64,000 nucleotides of DNA from Candidatus Nitrosocosmicus oleophilus (GCF_000802205.1 NZ_CP012850.1:1798001-1862000); one strand, 5' to 3'; counted from the stretch's first letter, positions 46,041 through 55,736 are shown. A program made the numbers and translations. Notes: a model not told the origin generated them from the sequence alone.

Positions 46041-46859
46041 TCACCATTGACAATCATGATTGCCTTACTTTTGTTCTTACACTATTAAGAAAAAGTAGGC
46101 AATAAATGATGACTCTACTTTGTTAAATATGATATCAAATTATCACTTTGTTTGATTAAATTAAATAGTTCGAGGTAATTCAAAGATGACAAACGATCAA
46201 TAGGTTGTGAATTTTTGGATTATTTATCAGCTAAATCTCATTCTTATTCGATTCGGAGTTGCAATCGATCTCTAGATTTCTAATAAAGCTTTATTTTTGG
46301 AATAGATCCTATGTTGTTTAATATTGTAATTATCGATACAATTTTGGATTGCAATATAAAAATATTACATAATTGGTGCGAAGAAAACATAGTTTAAATA
46401 CTATGATACCGCTACTATTTATACCAGACCCATTAACAAGCTCCACTGAAAAAGGTAGTAAAGGCAAAGTGTATTGGTATGCATACTAGGTAAATCCAGT
46501 TGTGCTAATGTTCATGCCTTGTAAGAAATGATCAACCATTTAAGGAACTGTTACCCTTTGAAAGGCCTTTATTACCTTTCCTAAATAATATTGGGTGAAT
46601 GCCCCATTACAAAATTAGCTAGAAAATTTCCAAATAATTTTTCCCTACCCAATCTCAAGCTATTTCTTTATTGTGATTTTACTGGTTCTATTCTCAACTC
46701 AGTTGATGGGGATTTTCACATTTCTTAATCAAAAATTACTCCTAGAGTAGAAGAAAGATGTCCAGCTTCGCCTATCCTGTATTAATATGGGGTTTAGGTA
46801 TTAAGGCAGTTTATGCTCTTTATTATTAAACTTATTAATCAAGATGGTTTACCATATTT
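46041..46859. other. Gene-free 0.8 kb
   Basis: No supported gene. A CATAGT-TTAAAT-ACTATG inverted repeat around 46388-46405 spans a TATA-like core but precedes no frame. Confidence 0.4.
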
Positions 46860-47036
46860 GTGATTCGAATAAGGGAGGGAAAACCTGACACGGACCAATC
46901 TGAGAAAGTTTTTCTTACACTTGACAATCAGAAAGAAATAGCTTACGATTCTTATCCTGTTGTTATTAGACCACCTGATATGGACCATATAATTTACAAG
47001 GCATCTGTTCTGGAAAAACAAATGAGGCACCGGTAG
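46860..47036 (+). CDS. Possible 58-residue soluble protein
   Basis: A GTG-started frame reading MIRIREGKPDTDQSEKVFLT, then AYDSYPVVIRPPDMDHIIYK and ending EKQMRHR. Composition is that of a folded cytosolic domain. The opposite-strand frame over the same bases is basic and aromatic and looks like its shadow. It is 67 bp upstream of the repeat-protein gene on the same strand. I recognise no family; the size makes the call uncertain. Confidence 0.45.
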   Translation: MIRIREGKPDTDQSEKVFLTLDNQKEIAYDSYPVVIRPPDMDHIIYKASVLEKQMRHR

Positions 47037-47103
47037 TGATTTCACTTGGTGGTTTCTAAAAGATGTATATACCATTTATGTCATCATAGGATAGGGTAGA
47101 TGC

Positions 47104-48129
47104 ATGGTCTCTCAATCTTATGAGAATAAATTCGGAATAAAATTATCGGATGATCAACGAATCAGCAATCTTGATAGCAATGGGTTGATCAAAACTGAAG
47201 AGTTGGTTCAAAAAATTCCATTATACAACGAAAAGCTTGACGTTACCAAAAGAAGTGAGAATGGGAATTTGAAAATTGAAAAGAAGTGGATTACGGTTAA
47301 GAAGGAAATTGAGATTCCTCTAAAATATGAGGAGATTTTCATTAACGACAAAGTTTTCGATTCTTATAGCGATAAGGAGAAAGGTGAAATCTTCTTTCAT
47401 ATAAAAAGCAAGATATCTGACGCATTTTTACGAGAAAAGACCGATGAGAAGGACATCAAACAACCTGAACCAACTGGTAGCGAGGTAGAGATTGTTTGTT
47501 GGGATCCAGAAGGATTTGAATCGAATAAGAATGTGGTAAGTGAGATACCGATTTCACTTTCATATGTTACAATAGCCGACCAAACCGGTATCCAACAGGC
47601 CGACCAAACCGGTATCCAACAGGCCGACCAAACCGGTATCCAACAGGCCGACCAAACCGGTATCCAACAGGCCGACCAAACCGGTATCCAACAGGCCGAC
47701 CAAACCGGTATCCAACAGGCCGACCAAACCGGTATCCAACAGGCCGACCAAACCGGTATCCAACAGGCCGACCAAACCGGTATCCAACAGGCCGACCAAA
47801 CCGGTATCCAACAGGCCGACCAAACCGGTATCCAACAGGCCGACCAAACCGGTATCCAACAGGCCGACCAAACCGGTATCCAACAGGCCGACCAAACCGG
47901 TATCCAACAGGCCGACCAAACCGGTATCCAACAGGCCGACCAAACCGATACTCAAGAAACCTTCGAACTCTGGGGTGAAGAAATTATTATCGACAAGAAA
48001 ATGGTTAAGCTAGCCGAGATTGTTATCAAGAAATATCAAGTCAATGAAAAACGAAAAATCGATGTTGAGGTTAATCGAGAAAAACTTACTTTAAAATTTC
48101 CTGGTAATTTCAAGGAAGAAATTTCTTGA
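47104..48129 (+). CDS. DUF2382 (YsnF-like) protein with 15 octapeptide repeats
   Basis: A 341-residue stress-type protein. DUF2382 motifs occupy both ends: KIEKKWITVKKEIEIPLKYE near residues 55-80 and EIIIDKKMVKLAEIVIKKYQ near the C-terminus. They are separated by 15 perfect ADQTGIQQ units and one degenerate unit. DUF2382/YsnF domains occur in stress-induced proteins of unclear mechanism, often next to PRC-barrel domains. A second protein with this domain follows 74 bp downstream, so the two probably act together. The Gln/Asp-rich repeat is likely unstructured or fibrous. Confidence 0.8.
   Translation: MVSQSYENKFGIKLSDDQRISNLDSNGLIKTEELVQKIPLYNEKLDVTKRSENGNLKIEKKWITVKKEIEIPLKYEEIFINDKVFDSYSDKEKGEIFFHIKSKISDAFLREKTDEKDIKQPEPTGSEVEIVCWDPEGFESNKNVVSEIPISLSYVTIADQTGIQQADQTGIQQADQTGIQQADQTGIQQADQTGIQQADQTGIQQADQTGIQQADQTGIQQADQTGIQQADQTGIQQADQTGIQQADQTGIQQADQTGIQQADQTGIQQADQTGIQQADQTDTQETFELWGEEIIIDKKMVKLAEIVIKKYQVNEKRKIDVEVNREKLTLKFPGNFKEEIS
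47575..47958 (+). repeat. 24-bp tandem repeat (15 perfect copies plus one decayed)
   Basis: Fifteen identical 24-bp units from 47575 to 47934, then one divergent unit to 47958. Every unit is identical at the DNA level, so the array is very young or continually homogenised. There are no spacers, so it is not a CRISPR array. Confidence 0.97.
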
Positions 48130-48203
48130 TTCAGAAGTATTGTATTGGTAATGGATAAATCTTAATCCATATTATTTTATATATCTTGTTATCAATATAA
48201 TTT

Positions 48204-49199
48204 GTGCGTGTTAGTAACAATAAGGATAATATAGATTGGAAAAATGTTATTAAAAAAGAAGTAATTGGCACCGACGGTTTAGATTTGGGAGAAGTGGTAG
48301 AAATTGGCGATAATTTCATTGTCATACAGAAGGGGCTATTTAACAAGAAAAGGTACGTAATACCAAATTCAACCGCTGAAAGTTTTGATGGGGATATACT
48401 CCGCGTTAAAGTAAACGAAAAAGAGTTATTGGGATACGAGGAAACTAACGACCCTGCCTTCAAGGATTATTCTAAATTTAAATCATCAGATATGTCTAAA
48501 GAAATGGAAACCAGAATTCCAGTTATAGGCGAAAATCTACAGGTTTCAAAAAAAGTTGTCGAGGATAAGGTTGATATCATAAAAGAACCTGTTAAAGAAA
48601 CAAAAACCGTTGAGATAGATTTGACTTATGAAAAAGTTACCATTGAACGTATACCCATTAACAATGAAGAAACAGGAATAGAAAAATCTTCTGACCAAAC
48701 CCAAGGGTTAGGAGGATCAGATGTTGAAAAGCCAGTATCTTCTCAAACCCCTCCTAGTCAAACCCTTGCTGACCAAACCCAAGGGTTAGGAGGTTCAGAT
48801 GTTGAAAAGCCAGTATCTTCTCAAACCCCTCCTAGTCAAACCCTTGCTGACCAAACCCAAGGGTTAGGAGGTTCAGATGTTGAAAAGCCAGTATCTTCTC
48901 AAACCCCTCCAAGTCAAACCCCTCCAAGTCAAACCCCTCCTGGTCAAACCCCTCCTGGTCAAACCCTTACCTACCAAACCCAAGGGTTAGGAGGTTCAGA
49001 TATTGAAAGGCCAGTATCTTCGAGAACTCAAATTTCAATTCCGCTGAAAAGAGAGGTCCCGGTAATAATCAAGAATCCATATGTTCGCGAAGAGGTAGTT
49101 ATAAGAAAAAAACCAGTGAAGGAAACCAAAATAATTACTTCAGACGTGACTAACGAAGAAGTTACGTTTGAGGACAAATCAAAATACGATGAGACGTGA
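48204..49199 (+). CDS. PRC-barrel/DUF2382 protein with Gln/Pro repeats
   Basis: A 331-residue companion of the preceding protein. The N-terminal PRC-barrel-like region (VIGTDGLDLGEVVEIGDNFI) is followed by a DUF2382 unit (DIIKEPVKETKTVEIDLTYE). Then come three 78-bp-encoded repeats (DQTQGLGGSDVEKPVSSQTP) and short SQTPPGQTPP repeats, with a second DUF2382-like unit at the end (PVIIKNPYVREEVVIRKKPV). The reciprocal arrangement with the upstream gene suggests a shared role, probably stress response or surface/polymer association. Start is GTG 48204. Confidence 0.75.
   Translation: MRVSNNKDNIDWKNVIKKEVIGTDGLDLGEVVEIGDNFIVIQKGLFNKKRYVIPNSTAESFDGDILRVKVNEKELLGYEETNDPAFKDYSKFKSSDMSKEMETRIPVIGENLQVSKKVVEDKVDIIKEPVKETKTVEIDLTYEKVTIERIPINNEETGIEKSSDQTQGLGGSDVEKPVSSQTPPSQTLADQTQGLGGSDVEKPVSSQTPPSQTLADQTQGLGGSDVEKPVSSQTPPSQTPPSQTPPGQTPPGQTLTYQTQGLGGSDIERPVSSRTQISIPLKREVPVIIKNPYVREEVVIRKKPVKETKIITSDVTNEEVTFEDKSKYDET
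48693..48998 (+). repeat. 78-bp and 15-bp tandem repeats in DUF2382 gene
   Basis: Two full 78-bp units (48693-48848), a third that breaks into 15-bp SQTPP/GQTPP units, and a last partial unit. Identity between units is high but lower than in the 24-bp array. Confidence 0.9.
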
Positions 49200-49559
49200 A
49201 AATTAGATAAAACATTTTTATTGAGATAAGGCGTCCGAGTTTTTCAAGATTTGATCTTGATTAAAACTGTGTTAATTAGAACCTGTGGGAGCCAACGTGT
49301 CAGACACTCCTAGGACTGAAAAGTAATCATACCTTCCGCTGATTAAGAGTATTATCCGCTTTTATTGTTAACTTTCGTTTTGATATGATTTCATACCGTG
49401 TCTTAATTACTCAATATCATTAAAATCTCATTATTGAATAATTTTTAGTGTAATATGCCTTATTTTGTATTACTTTTTTCATGAAAAAATTGCTAATAAA
49501 ACATTTTTTTCCCACAAATAGATTTAAGGATCTGAATTTTCATATATGATTAATTATCG
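49200..49559. other. Intergenic; GlyRS promoter region
   Basis: A GATTTAAGG TATA-like element near 49522-49530 lies 30 bp before ATG 49560. Nothing else is supported. Confidence 0.5.
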
Positions 49560-51017
49560 ATGAATACATATGATGAAATAATACAGCTAGCGCTAGAACG
49601 AGGATTTTATTTTCCAAGTAGTGAATTATATTCTGATGCAAATGCTGGATTTTGGGAGTACGGACCCAATGGCGTAAGAATGAAAAATAAATTCTTAGAC
49701 TTATGGAGAAGAGAATTGGTTAGGAGAGACAACATGCTTGAGATAGATGGATCACAAATAATGAGCAAAAATGTATTCATGGCTTCAGGGCACTTGACCA
49801 ATTTTACCGACCCAATAGTCAAATGTAAAAAATGTTCTAGCTCCTTTAGGGCAGACAAACTAATACAAGAAGTGGCAAAAATAGATGTGCCTGAAAGGAT
49901 GGAAAATGAAGGCGTTGACGATTTAATTCTACAAAACAATATTAAATGTCCACTTTGTAAAGGAGAAATTTCTAAATCTGAAAGATTCAATATGATGTTT
50001 AAGATAGAGATTGGACCAAATCGAGATGAGGCATACCTTAGACCCGAGACATGTCAATCCATTTTTGTCGATTTCTCTAGATTATTTAAAGTTAGCAGAG
50101 GAAAGTTACCTTTAGGTATAGCACAAGTAGGCAAGAGTTTTAGGAATGAAATATCACCAAGACAGGGACTTCTGCGTCTAAGAGAATTTTATCAGGCTGA
50201 GATTGAGATATTTTGCAATCCAGCTAAACTAAATGACTTGAATAAGTATGATGAAATAAAGAACACTCTTTTGAGGTTTTATGATACTCGTATAGTAGAA
50301 CTGTCCGTAGAAGAAGCACTGGAGCAAGAGATCCTGCCAAATAAGTTAGTTGGGTATTATTTAGCATTGCTTGTTGAATTCTTTGATAAGACTGGAATAG
50401 ACAAGAAGAGGACTCGACTCAGACGTTTGTCAGATCAAGAGAAGGCGTTCTACTCTACTGTTGCGTTTGATTTCGAAGTGGATACATCGATCGGATGGTT
50501 AGAACTAGTTGCCTGCAACTATCGCTCCGATTATGACCTAAAGTCACATTCGGCTACGAGCAAAACTAATCTTGAAGTAATGGATGAGGATACTAAAGTA
50601 TTACCGCATGTATTTGAACTCTCATTGGGAGTGGATCGGTGTATTTACTCCATACTAGAGCATTCGTACTTCATAGATAGGCAAAATGACGACCGAGTTG
50701 TCTTGAAACTAAAACCATATCTTTCCCCCATTCACGCAGGTATACTTCCATTAATAAAAAAACAAGAGTTTAAGGATAAGGCTTCTAAACTCTTATCCAA
50801 TATTAGGCGGGATTTTGATGTTTTCTACGATGAATCTGGCTCAATCGGGCGTCGTTATCGTCGTCTTGAAGAAATCGGAACCCCTTTCGCCTTTACGATC
50901 GATCATCAAACCCTCGCAGATGACACCATTACCGTTAGATTCCGTGATTCTATGAATCAGGAGCGAATCAAAATAGATGAGGTACACTCGTTTCTGTCCA
51001 AACAAATATTATTTTAA
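49560..51017 (+). CDS. glyS: Glycyl-tRNA synthetase
   Basis: A class II, alpha2-type GlyRS of 485 residues that charges tRNA-Gly. Recognisable segments are the N-terminal GFYFPSSELYSDANAGFWEY, the Cys cluster CKKCSSSFRA with CPLCKGE, motif-2 region GKSFRNEISPRQGLLRLREF, RPETCQSIFVDF, motif 3 ELSLGVDRCIYSILE and the C-terminal anticodon-binding domain (IHAGILPLIKK...GSIGRRYRRLEEIGTPF). It is shorter than euryarchaeal GlyRS (about 570 residues), mainly by missing an insertion. It is the only clear informational enzyme in the window. Confidence 0.95.
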   Translation: MNTYDEIIQLALERGFYFPSSELYSDANAGFWEYGPNGVRMKNKFLDLWRRELVRRDNMLEIDGSQIMSKNVFMASGHLTNFTDPIVKCKKCSSSFRADKLIQEVAKIDVPERMENEGVDDLILQNNIKCPLCKGEISKSERFNMMFKIEIGPNRDEAYLRPETCQSIFVDFSRLFKVSRGKLPLGIAQVGKSFRNEISPRQGLLRLREFYQAEIEIFCNPAKLNDLNKYDEIKNTLLRFYDTRIVELSVEEALEQEILPNKLVGYYLALLVEFFDKTGIDKKRTRLRRLSDQEKAFYSTVAFDFEVDTSIGWLELVACNYRSDYDLKSHSATSKTNLEVMDEDTKVLPHVFELSLGVDRCIYSILEHSYFIDRQNDDRVVLKLKPYLSPIHAGILPLIKKQEFKDKASKLLSNIRRDFDVFYDESGSIGRRYRRLEEIGTPFAFTIDHQTLADDTITVRFRDSMNQERIKIDEVHSFLSKQILF

Positions 51018-51043
51018 CCTGGTTTGAAATGATTGCGCATCGC

Positions 51044-51358
51044 TTACCAGTATGCGCTGTCTGTTTCATCTATGTGATTTTTCTGTAAGCTTTTATCTTT
51101 CCCGACTTCCAAATCTTCTTTAACTTTTTTTTCCTTCATGTATTCTATATAGTACAAGATCAGTGACTCTTCCTTAAAGATCCCTTCGGCTGCTATAACT
51201 GAGGGGGTCTTTGTAGTTGGTAACTCTCCACAGCAACTATCCTCAAATTTCTTAATATGATATTTTACAAAATCTATTTCATTATCCTCGAATAGTTCTA
51301 CAATCTTTTGTGATTGGGGTGAATCATCAATTAGTATGATAGGCTTTCTGGCTCTCAT
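51044..51358 (-). CDS. Small thioredoxin-fold-like protein
   Basis: A 104-residue protein. The order beta (KPIILIDDSP), helix (QSQKIVELFEDNE), beta (IDFVKYHIKKF), then a Cys-Cys and a cis-Pro-like TTKTPSVIAAEGIFK resembles a glutaredoxin-like half-fold. The usual C-x2-C motif at the first helix is absent; SCCGELP is present instead. The C-terminus is highly charged. Convergent with GlyRS across 26 bp. The fold call is inference. Confidence 0.55.
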   Translation of the reverse strand: MRARKPIILIDDSPQSQKIVELFEDNEIDFVKYHIKKFEDSCCGELPTTKTPSVIAAEGIFKEESLILYYIEYMKEKKVKEDLEVGKDKSLQKNHIDETDSAYW

Positions 51359-51510
51359 TTAAATCCCTTGTATTATCATCATAAGAGAACAATCAAATTA
51401 ATATTTTATTGATTACGTTTTAGCAAATATTTATCTCTACTTTGGACCTTTTCAAAACGGTAATAGTAAACTAAAAATAATTTCAATACATATAATAAAT
51501 TAAAACACTC

Positions 51511-52080
51511 TTGAAAACGCTTTTAATAAACAATTTTTCACCTTTCATAGGAAACATTGTAGAACTATTGAATGAGCTTGAGAATAGTTTTGAATGTTAC
51601 GATTGTAATCAAATTCACGCTCTTGATACACATTTAGATCTGCTACAGAGATTTGATAACGTCATCTTGTCAGGCCGTCAACAAAATTCCTCACTTATTA
51701 ATAAGATTAATTCTCGTATTGTAAAAGGGTGTTTAGTATTGGATAAACCATTGTTGGGAATTTGTTATGGGGGGCAGATTCTAGGCCTGACTCTGGGGTG
51801 CACATTAAGAAAGATTCAAAAAATTAAGGATACAATCGATATTGATCTAATAGAACCTACACCTATACTTGACGGTTATAAATCGGTTAAGATGTATGAG
51901 AGCCACAATTTCTGTATTTCAACCTTGTCAGATGATTTTAGGCTGTTAGGAACTTCTTCTCATTGCGATAATGAATTATTCTGCCTCAACAAGAAACCAT
52001 TATTTGGAACACAATTTCATCCCGAAAAGAGTGGCAAACCCGGAAGAGACCTTATGGAGAACTTTCTTAATATACATTAG
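51511..52080 (+). CDS. Class I glutamine amidotransferase, GuaA-subunit-like
   Basis: A stand-alone GATase of 189 residues. The nucleophile elbow is LGICYGGQILG and the His-Glu dyad lies in FGTQFHPEKS. YESHNFCISTLSDDF and HCDNELFC are like archaeal GMP synthase subunit A. It should release ammonia from glutamine for a partner synthetase, but no PP-loop synthetase follows; the next two genes are a C39-like/TPR protein and a degenerate ThiI-like protein. It may therefore be a paralogue with its own partner. TTG start. Confidence 0.8.
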   Translation: MKTLLINNFSPFIGNIVELLNELENSFECYDCNQIHALDTHLDLLQRFDNVILSGRQQNSSLINKINSRIVKGCLVLDKPLLGICYGGQILGLTLGCTLRKIQKIKDTIDIDLIEPTPILDGYKSVKMYESHNFCISTLSDDFRLLGTSSHCDNELFCLNKKPLFGTQFHPEKSGKPGRDLMENFLNIH

Positions 52081-52157
52081 AACTACCAAATGAAATTTCT
52101 CAATAAAGATACTTGTTAGCATTATGATTTTTATTTACTATCTAGTATACTTACGCT

Positions 52158-53132
52158 GTGTATAAGAATGAAAAAGACAATAATATAGAGATAACACTTC
52201 CCCTTGTTAATAAAAATGAAGATAACGTTGTCTTTCCGCTCGTAATAAATGTTTTAACAAAATTCTGGGGTGAAATAACGCCAGATGAAGAAATATCTCA
52301 GAGAACTACACTTTACCCTAATCATAAAGGTACAATTTTTATAGAGGGCTTAGAAATTATTGAGAAGAAATTCAATTTATTATCCAAAGTATATCGTGGC
52401 TCTTTAGATGATTTGAAGAAACGACTTGGTCAAGGAATCCCTCTAATCGTTATCCTACCTGGGATAAATGAGACTATTCAATTTGCTACTATTGTGACTG
52501 GCTATGATCCTGAGGAAAAACGATTAATAACTTATGTTCCTGAACCAGATTCTTTTGGAGCAATTCCAGAAGAAAGATTTCTTAGCGAATGGGCTCAGGA
52601 GGATTTTTTGACCTTGATGATATACCCAGAAGATGCCAAAGATATATTAAAAAACAGTTTATTTATGTTTGATAAAACTAATCGAATTTCTCTAGAAGCC
52701 GAAAGACTAAAAATCCAAGGTAAAGCCAAAGATGCCTTAGAGTTGCTTACAAAGACACTTGCCAGTAACGAGGAAGAGAAAGACAATCCACAATTGCTGC
52801 TGATGATTGCAGGAATTCTTAACGAGCAAGATGATGAAAAATGCGTAGAACTTTATGAAAAGATTATAGAATTAAATCCAAAATTTTACCTGGCACATAG
52901 AGGATTAGGTAATTATTACCTTAAGAAGAAGAATTATTCAAAATCTAAACAGTATTATCTAAATGCGATAGATATCAGTCCATCAAGATACGGACCAATT
53001 TACAAGAATCTGGGTATTACATACTTAAATCTTGGTAATGATGTCTCTGCAAAAGAATCGTTTAAGGAATATCTTCAACGTGTCCCCAATGCTTCTGATG
53101 AAAAAAATATTCTCGAGTTCATAAATTCATAA
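52158..53132 (+). CDS. Inactive C39-peptidase-like domain fused to TPR repeats
   Basis: A 324-residue protein. Residues 1-160 follow the C39 peptidase layout (VLTKFWGEITPDEEISQRTT, KKRLGQGIPLIVILPG, ATIVTGYDPEEKRLITYVPE). The Cys of the usual C-G-x-A box is replaced (VVFPLVINVL), and the His before VVxGYD is absent. It therefore looks like a pseudo-peptidase. Residues 185-320 form about three TPR hairpins (LAHRGLGNYYLKKKNYSKSK, PIYKNLGITYLNLGND). It probably acts as a scaffold. 77 bp follow the GATase gene on the same strand; GTG start. Confidence 0.65.
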   Translation: MYKNEKDNNIEITLPLVNKNEDNVVFPLVINVLTKFWGEITPDEEISQRTTLYPNHKGTIFIEGLEIIEKKFNLLSKVYRGSLDDLKKRLGQGIPLIVILPGINETIQFATIVTGYDPEEKRLITYVPEPDSFGAIPEERFLSEWAQEDFLTLMIYPEDAKDILKNSLFMFDKTNRISLEAERLKIQGKAKDALELLTKTLASNEEEKDNPQLLLMIAGILNEQDDEKCVELYEKIIELNPKFYLAHRGLGNYYLKKKNYSKSKQYYLNAIDISPSRYGPIYKNLGITYLNLGNDVSAKESFKEYLQRVPNASDEKNILEFINS

Positions 53133-53173
53133 ATGTTACTCTAAAAAATGAACGTTATTGTGATCAGCCTACG

Positions 53174-54439
53174 TTGCATGACTTTGAAATGAGTAACATG
53201 AATTCTCCATTGTCTACAGAGAATAGTCGTGCTATTGTGATGGAACCTACGATAAAGTCTATTTCATTCTTGAAATTCTTAAAAAAATCAGCCAACGATT
53301 TGCTAAAATCAAATGAATATAAACCAAAGTCTATCAAAACGGAAGGATTCTACGTGATAATATTCTTACGTGATGATTCACAACTAGTTCAAGCTACCGA
53401 GTTATTGCGAAAGATTTCTGGTGTATCTTATGTTTTCATAGCAGCCGTTTTAAAGCTTGAATACGATACTTTATCTAGGAGCATTTTATCAATCGCAACC
53501 AAGTTAGTTATGAATGGTGAAAAATACTTGATCAAGATAGAAACTTCAAAACTGACCAAGTCCAAAGATGACGAATTTACATATTTTAAACATGATCTAG
53601 AGTTTTTTATTCAAACTGAATTATCTAGCCAGGTAAAAGGTCTTATTCCGGTACAAGATGAATCTCATGCCGATAAAATTTTGTATATACTCATCGGTAA
53701 CGATATTGCGTTAATAAGCTTATTGGTGCTTAAAGGTTCTGATTGCATCCCGTTTAATTTCTTACAAACTGATGTTGCATGCCCAATTTATGATGATTGT
53801 TCTCTGCTGTCGCTAGTACAGGTTTTAGATTCAGGATATATGCCCATGCCAGTTCTTTTCTTTGACAATCAACTTGACTTGATACAAAAAATAAGAAAAT
53901 TTGATGAAATAATTAGAAATTATCCAATTGAGTTTGTAACATTTTATTTGATCTCTATGCAAGATACACAGCAGTCGTCGGTCCGACCTACAAATAGGGC
54001 GTCTAGGGGGCATCATATCTCAAAGGAAAAAGGTAACCCGATTCAAAGCTTGATTTATGAGCAAGTTATTATCCAGATCTTACTCCGTAATGATTTTGAT
54101 TCCTTTTTTGTAAGCTTTCCATTTGTTCCTTTTATTCATCCTAACTGGTTTATTCAAAAAAACATTAAACTGTTCAATCAATCAAAAAAAATACTTCTCA
54201 CGCCTCTTCTTTTTGGTTGTCCTCCACAAGCATTTGAGAAGAACCTGACAAAATTAGTTGGCTTAAACTCTACTATCAATCAAGGCATTCTTATCCGAAA
54301 TTATCTAGATGACAGTGAACCAAAGGATTTTGCAGAGGCTACAGATAGGTATACAAAATCAATTAACACCGGTGACTTTGAGAAATTTTCATTAAACGTA
54401 CGAAAGAACGATATCTTTGACATTTTGGATTCCGTCTAG
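53174..54439 (+). CDS. ThiI-like THUMP protein with degenerate PP-loop
   Basis: A 421-residue protein aligned in order with ThiI: N-terminal ferredoxin-like and THUMP regions (LLRKISGVSYVFIAAVLKLE, KYLIKIETSKL), then DKILYILIGNDIALISLLVL where ThiI has a SGGxDS PP-loop. The loop residues are lost (IGNDIA), so adenylation of tRNA U8 or sulfur transfer by that site is unlikely. It may still bind tRNA through THUMP. It is 41 bp downstream of the TPR protein on the same strand and overlaps the convergent glycosyltransferase by 48 bp. TTG start at 53174; an internal Met (residue 6) is possible. Confidence 0.55.
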   Translation: MHDFEMSNMNSPLSTENSRAIVMEPTIKSISFLKFLKKSANDLLKSNEYKPKSIKTEGFYVIIFLRDDSQLVQATELLRKISGVSYVFIAAVLKLEYDTLSRSILSIATKLVMNGEKYLIKIETSKLTKSKDDEFTYFKHDLEFFIQTELSSQVKGLIPVQDESHADKILYILIGNDIALISLLVLKGSDCIPFNFLQTDVACPIYDDCSLLSLVQVLDSGYMPMPVLFFDNQLDLIQKIRKFDEIIRNYPIEFVTFYLISMQDTQQSSVRPTNRASRGHHISKEKGNPIQSLIYEQVIIQILLRNDFDSFFVSFPFVPFIHPNWFIQKNIKLFNQSKKILLTPLLFGCPPQAFEKNLTKLVGLNSTINQGILIRNYLDDSEPKDFAEATDRYTKSINTGDFEKFSLNVRKNDIFDILDSV

Positions 54440-55561
54440 TTTGTTACTTAATTTCATCAGATCTGACATTTTATCTCTATAAGAATTATCATAAATCAAA
54501 TCGTTTACCGCATCGATAAGCATGGTCTGATTCATTTTTTTAGAATCAATTGCCTTGCCTATACCAAGTCTCTCAATCTTGGAAGAATTTGACATTTGTT
54601 CTCCGTGGCTTTGAATAGGAATGGAGATAATCGGTTTTCCGTATTGAATGGCTTGTGATATAGCTGTGTGTCCTCCACGCATAATTATGACATCCGATAG
54701 AAAATAAATTTCGTCTTTGTACGGGCACCACTCAAAATACCACATATTACTAGATATTTTTGTGGGGATCGTATTGCCGTTTGACTTTCCTTCGGAGAAT
54801 ACAAATTGAACAGATGGTAGATTCTTAAAAACATCTATGAGCTTCTTTATTATAGGTATCCTGGTGCCTGTAGGACCACTTATGTGGACAAAAATGAGTG
54901 GTTTTGTACTGTCAATTTGTAGGACCTCTTTTGCCTTTGAAAGACTAATTTCAGTAATTTTAGCCCTTGGGGTTATGAACCCAACATAGTCTAATTTAGA
55001 CTTGATTGATTTTACGGAATTTATTGTACTCTCTGAAATGGTGTATGGTGGAGGTAAGTCTGGTATTAGAATTCTGTCTGACATGTTCCACATGCCTCCC
55101 ATAAGCTCACCATTGCAAGTTTCAAAAAATCTAACGGCTTTGAACTCTTGTAGTCTGGGAGTTAGTAGAAGCTTAACTTGATTGATTACCAAGATATTTG
55201 GTAGATTCAATATTCTCGCGGCTATGAGGGGAGATAACCGGGAATCAGATATTATGATCTGGGGTTTGAAATTCTTCAAGTATTTTATTTCTTTGTTTAT
55301 TTGAACAGGTAAATTGACTAGCCATTGAGGTATCTTATTTATATTACTCATAACTGAAAATTCGCCATCTTTTCCCCACATAAATTCCACTGGAGGAACT
55401 TTTTCACACTCATATCCTTGGCTTTCAACGTAATTGCGGGCTTCTCCAAATGAAGAAAATCGCATTTCAATGCCGGGCCTTTTTATATTTTCGGCTAAGA
55501 TTAATAGTCTGCTGGCGTGACCCAAACCCACGCCATATGGTGCCAAATAAACCCTTTGCAT
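54392..55561 (-). CDS. GT28/MurG-like glycosyltransferase
   Basis: A two-domain GT-B glycosyltransferase of about 389 residues. It begins QRVYLAPYGVGLGHASRLLI, the glycine-rich acceptor-side loop, and has the donor-nucleotide motif IMRGGHTAISQAIQYGKP plus SHGEQMSNSSKIERLG. This resembles MurG and UDP-GlcNAc or sugar-lipid transferases. In an archaeon without murein it probably builds a surface glycolipid or N-glycan intermediate. The ATG at 55561 (M-Q-R-V-Y) is more natural than upstream starts. The last 48 bp overlap the ThiI-like gene on the other strand. Confidence 0.85.
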   Translation of the reverse strand: MQRVYLAPYGVGLGHASRLLILAENIKRPGIEMRFSSFGEARNYVESQGYECEKVPPVEFMWGKDGEFSVMSNINKIPQWLVNLPVQINKEIKYLKNFKPQIIISDSRLSPLIAARILNLPNILVINQVKLLLTPRLQEFKAVRFFETCNGELMGGMWNMSDRILIPDLPPPYTISESTINSVKSIKSKLDYVGFITPRAKITEISLSKAKEVLQIDSTKPLIFVHISGPTGTRIPIIKKLIDVFKNLPSVQFVFSEGKSNGNTIPTKISSNMWYFEWCPYKDEIYFLSDVIIMRGGHTAISQAIQYGKPIISIPIQSHGEQMSNSSKIERLGIGKAIDSKKMNQTMLIDAVNDLIYDNSYRDKMSDLMKLSNKLDGIQNVKDIVLSYV

Positions 55562-55736
55562 CATAAACACGATTTTTGAAGGGACTAAAAAGTGTTCAGT
55601 TAGACCATCCAGCCCGCGAGCCAAATGCTTCCATGACCGTGAATAAGATTTCTAAAATTGATCTTGGATGTACAATTATTGCTTTCTAAACTAGAGCAAC
55701 GTAATTTTACTGATGATCCAGTAAAATTATGGGGGA

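Noticed and set aside
46839-47075. 78-codon minus-strand frame
   Set aside because: The opposite strand holds a better-composed 58-residue frame; the minus frame looks like its shadow.
47560-47955. 131-codon minus-strand frame over the 24-bp repeats
   Set aside because: It is a pure repeat shadow (DTGLVGLL units) with no independent start region.
47575-47958. Regular 24-bp repeats that could suggest a CRISPR array
   Set aside because: Units abut with no spacers and encode in-frame ADQTGIQQ inside a gene. Same reasoning for 9698-9847 and 37534-37645.
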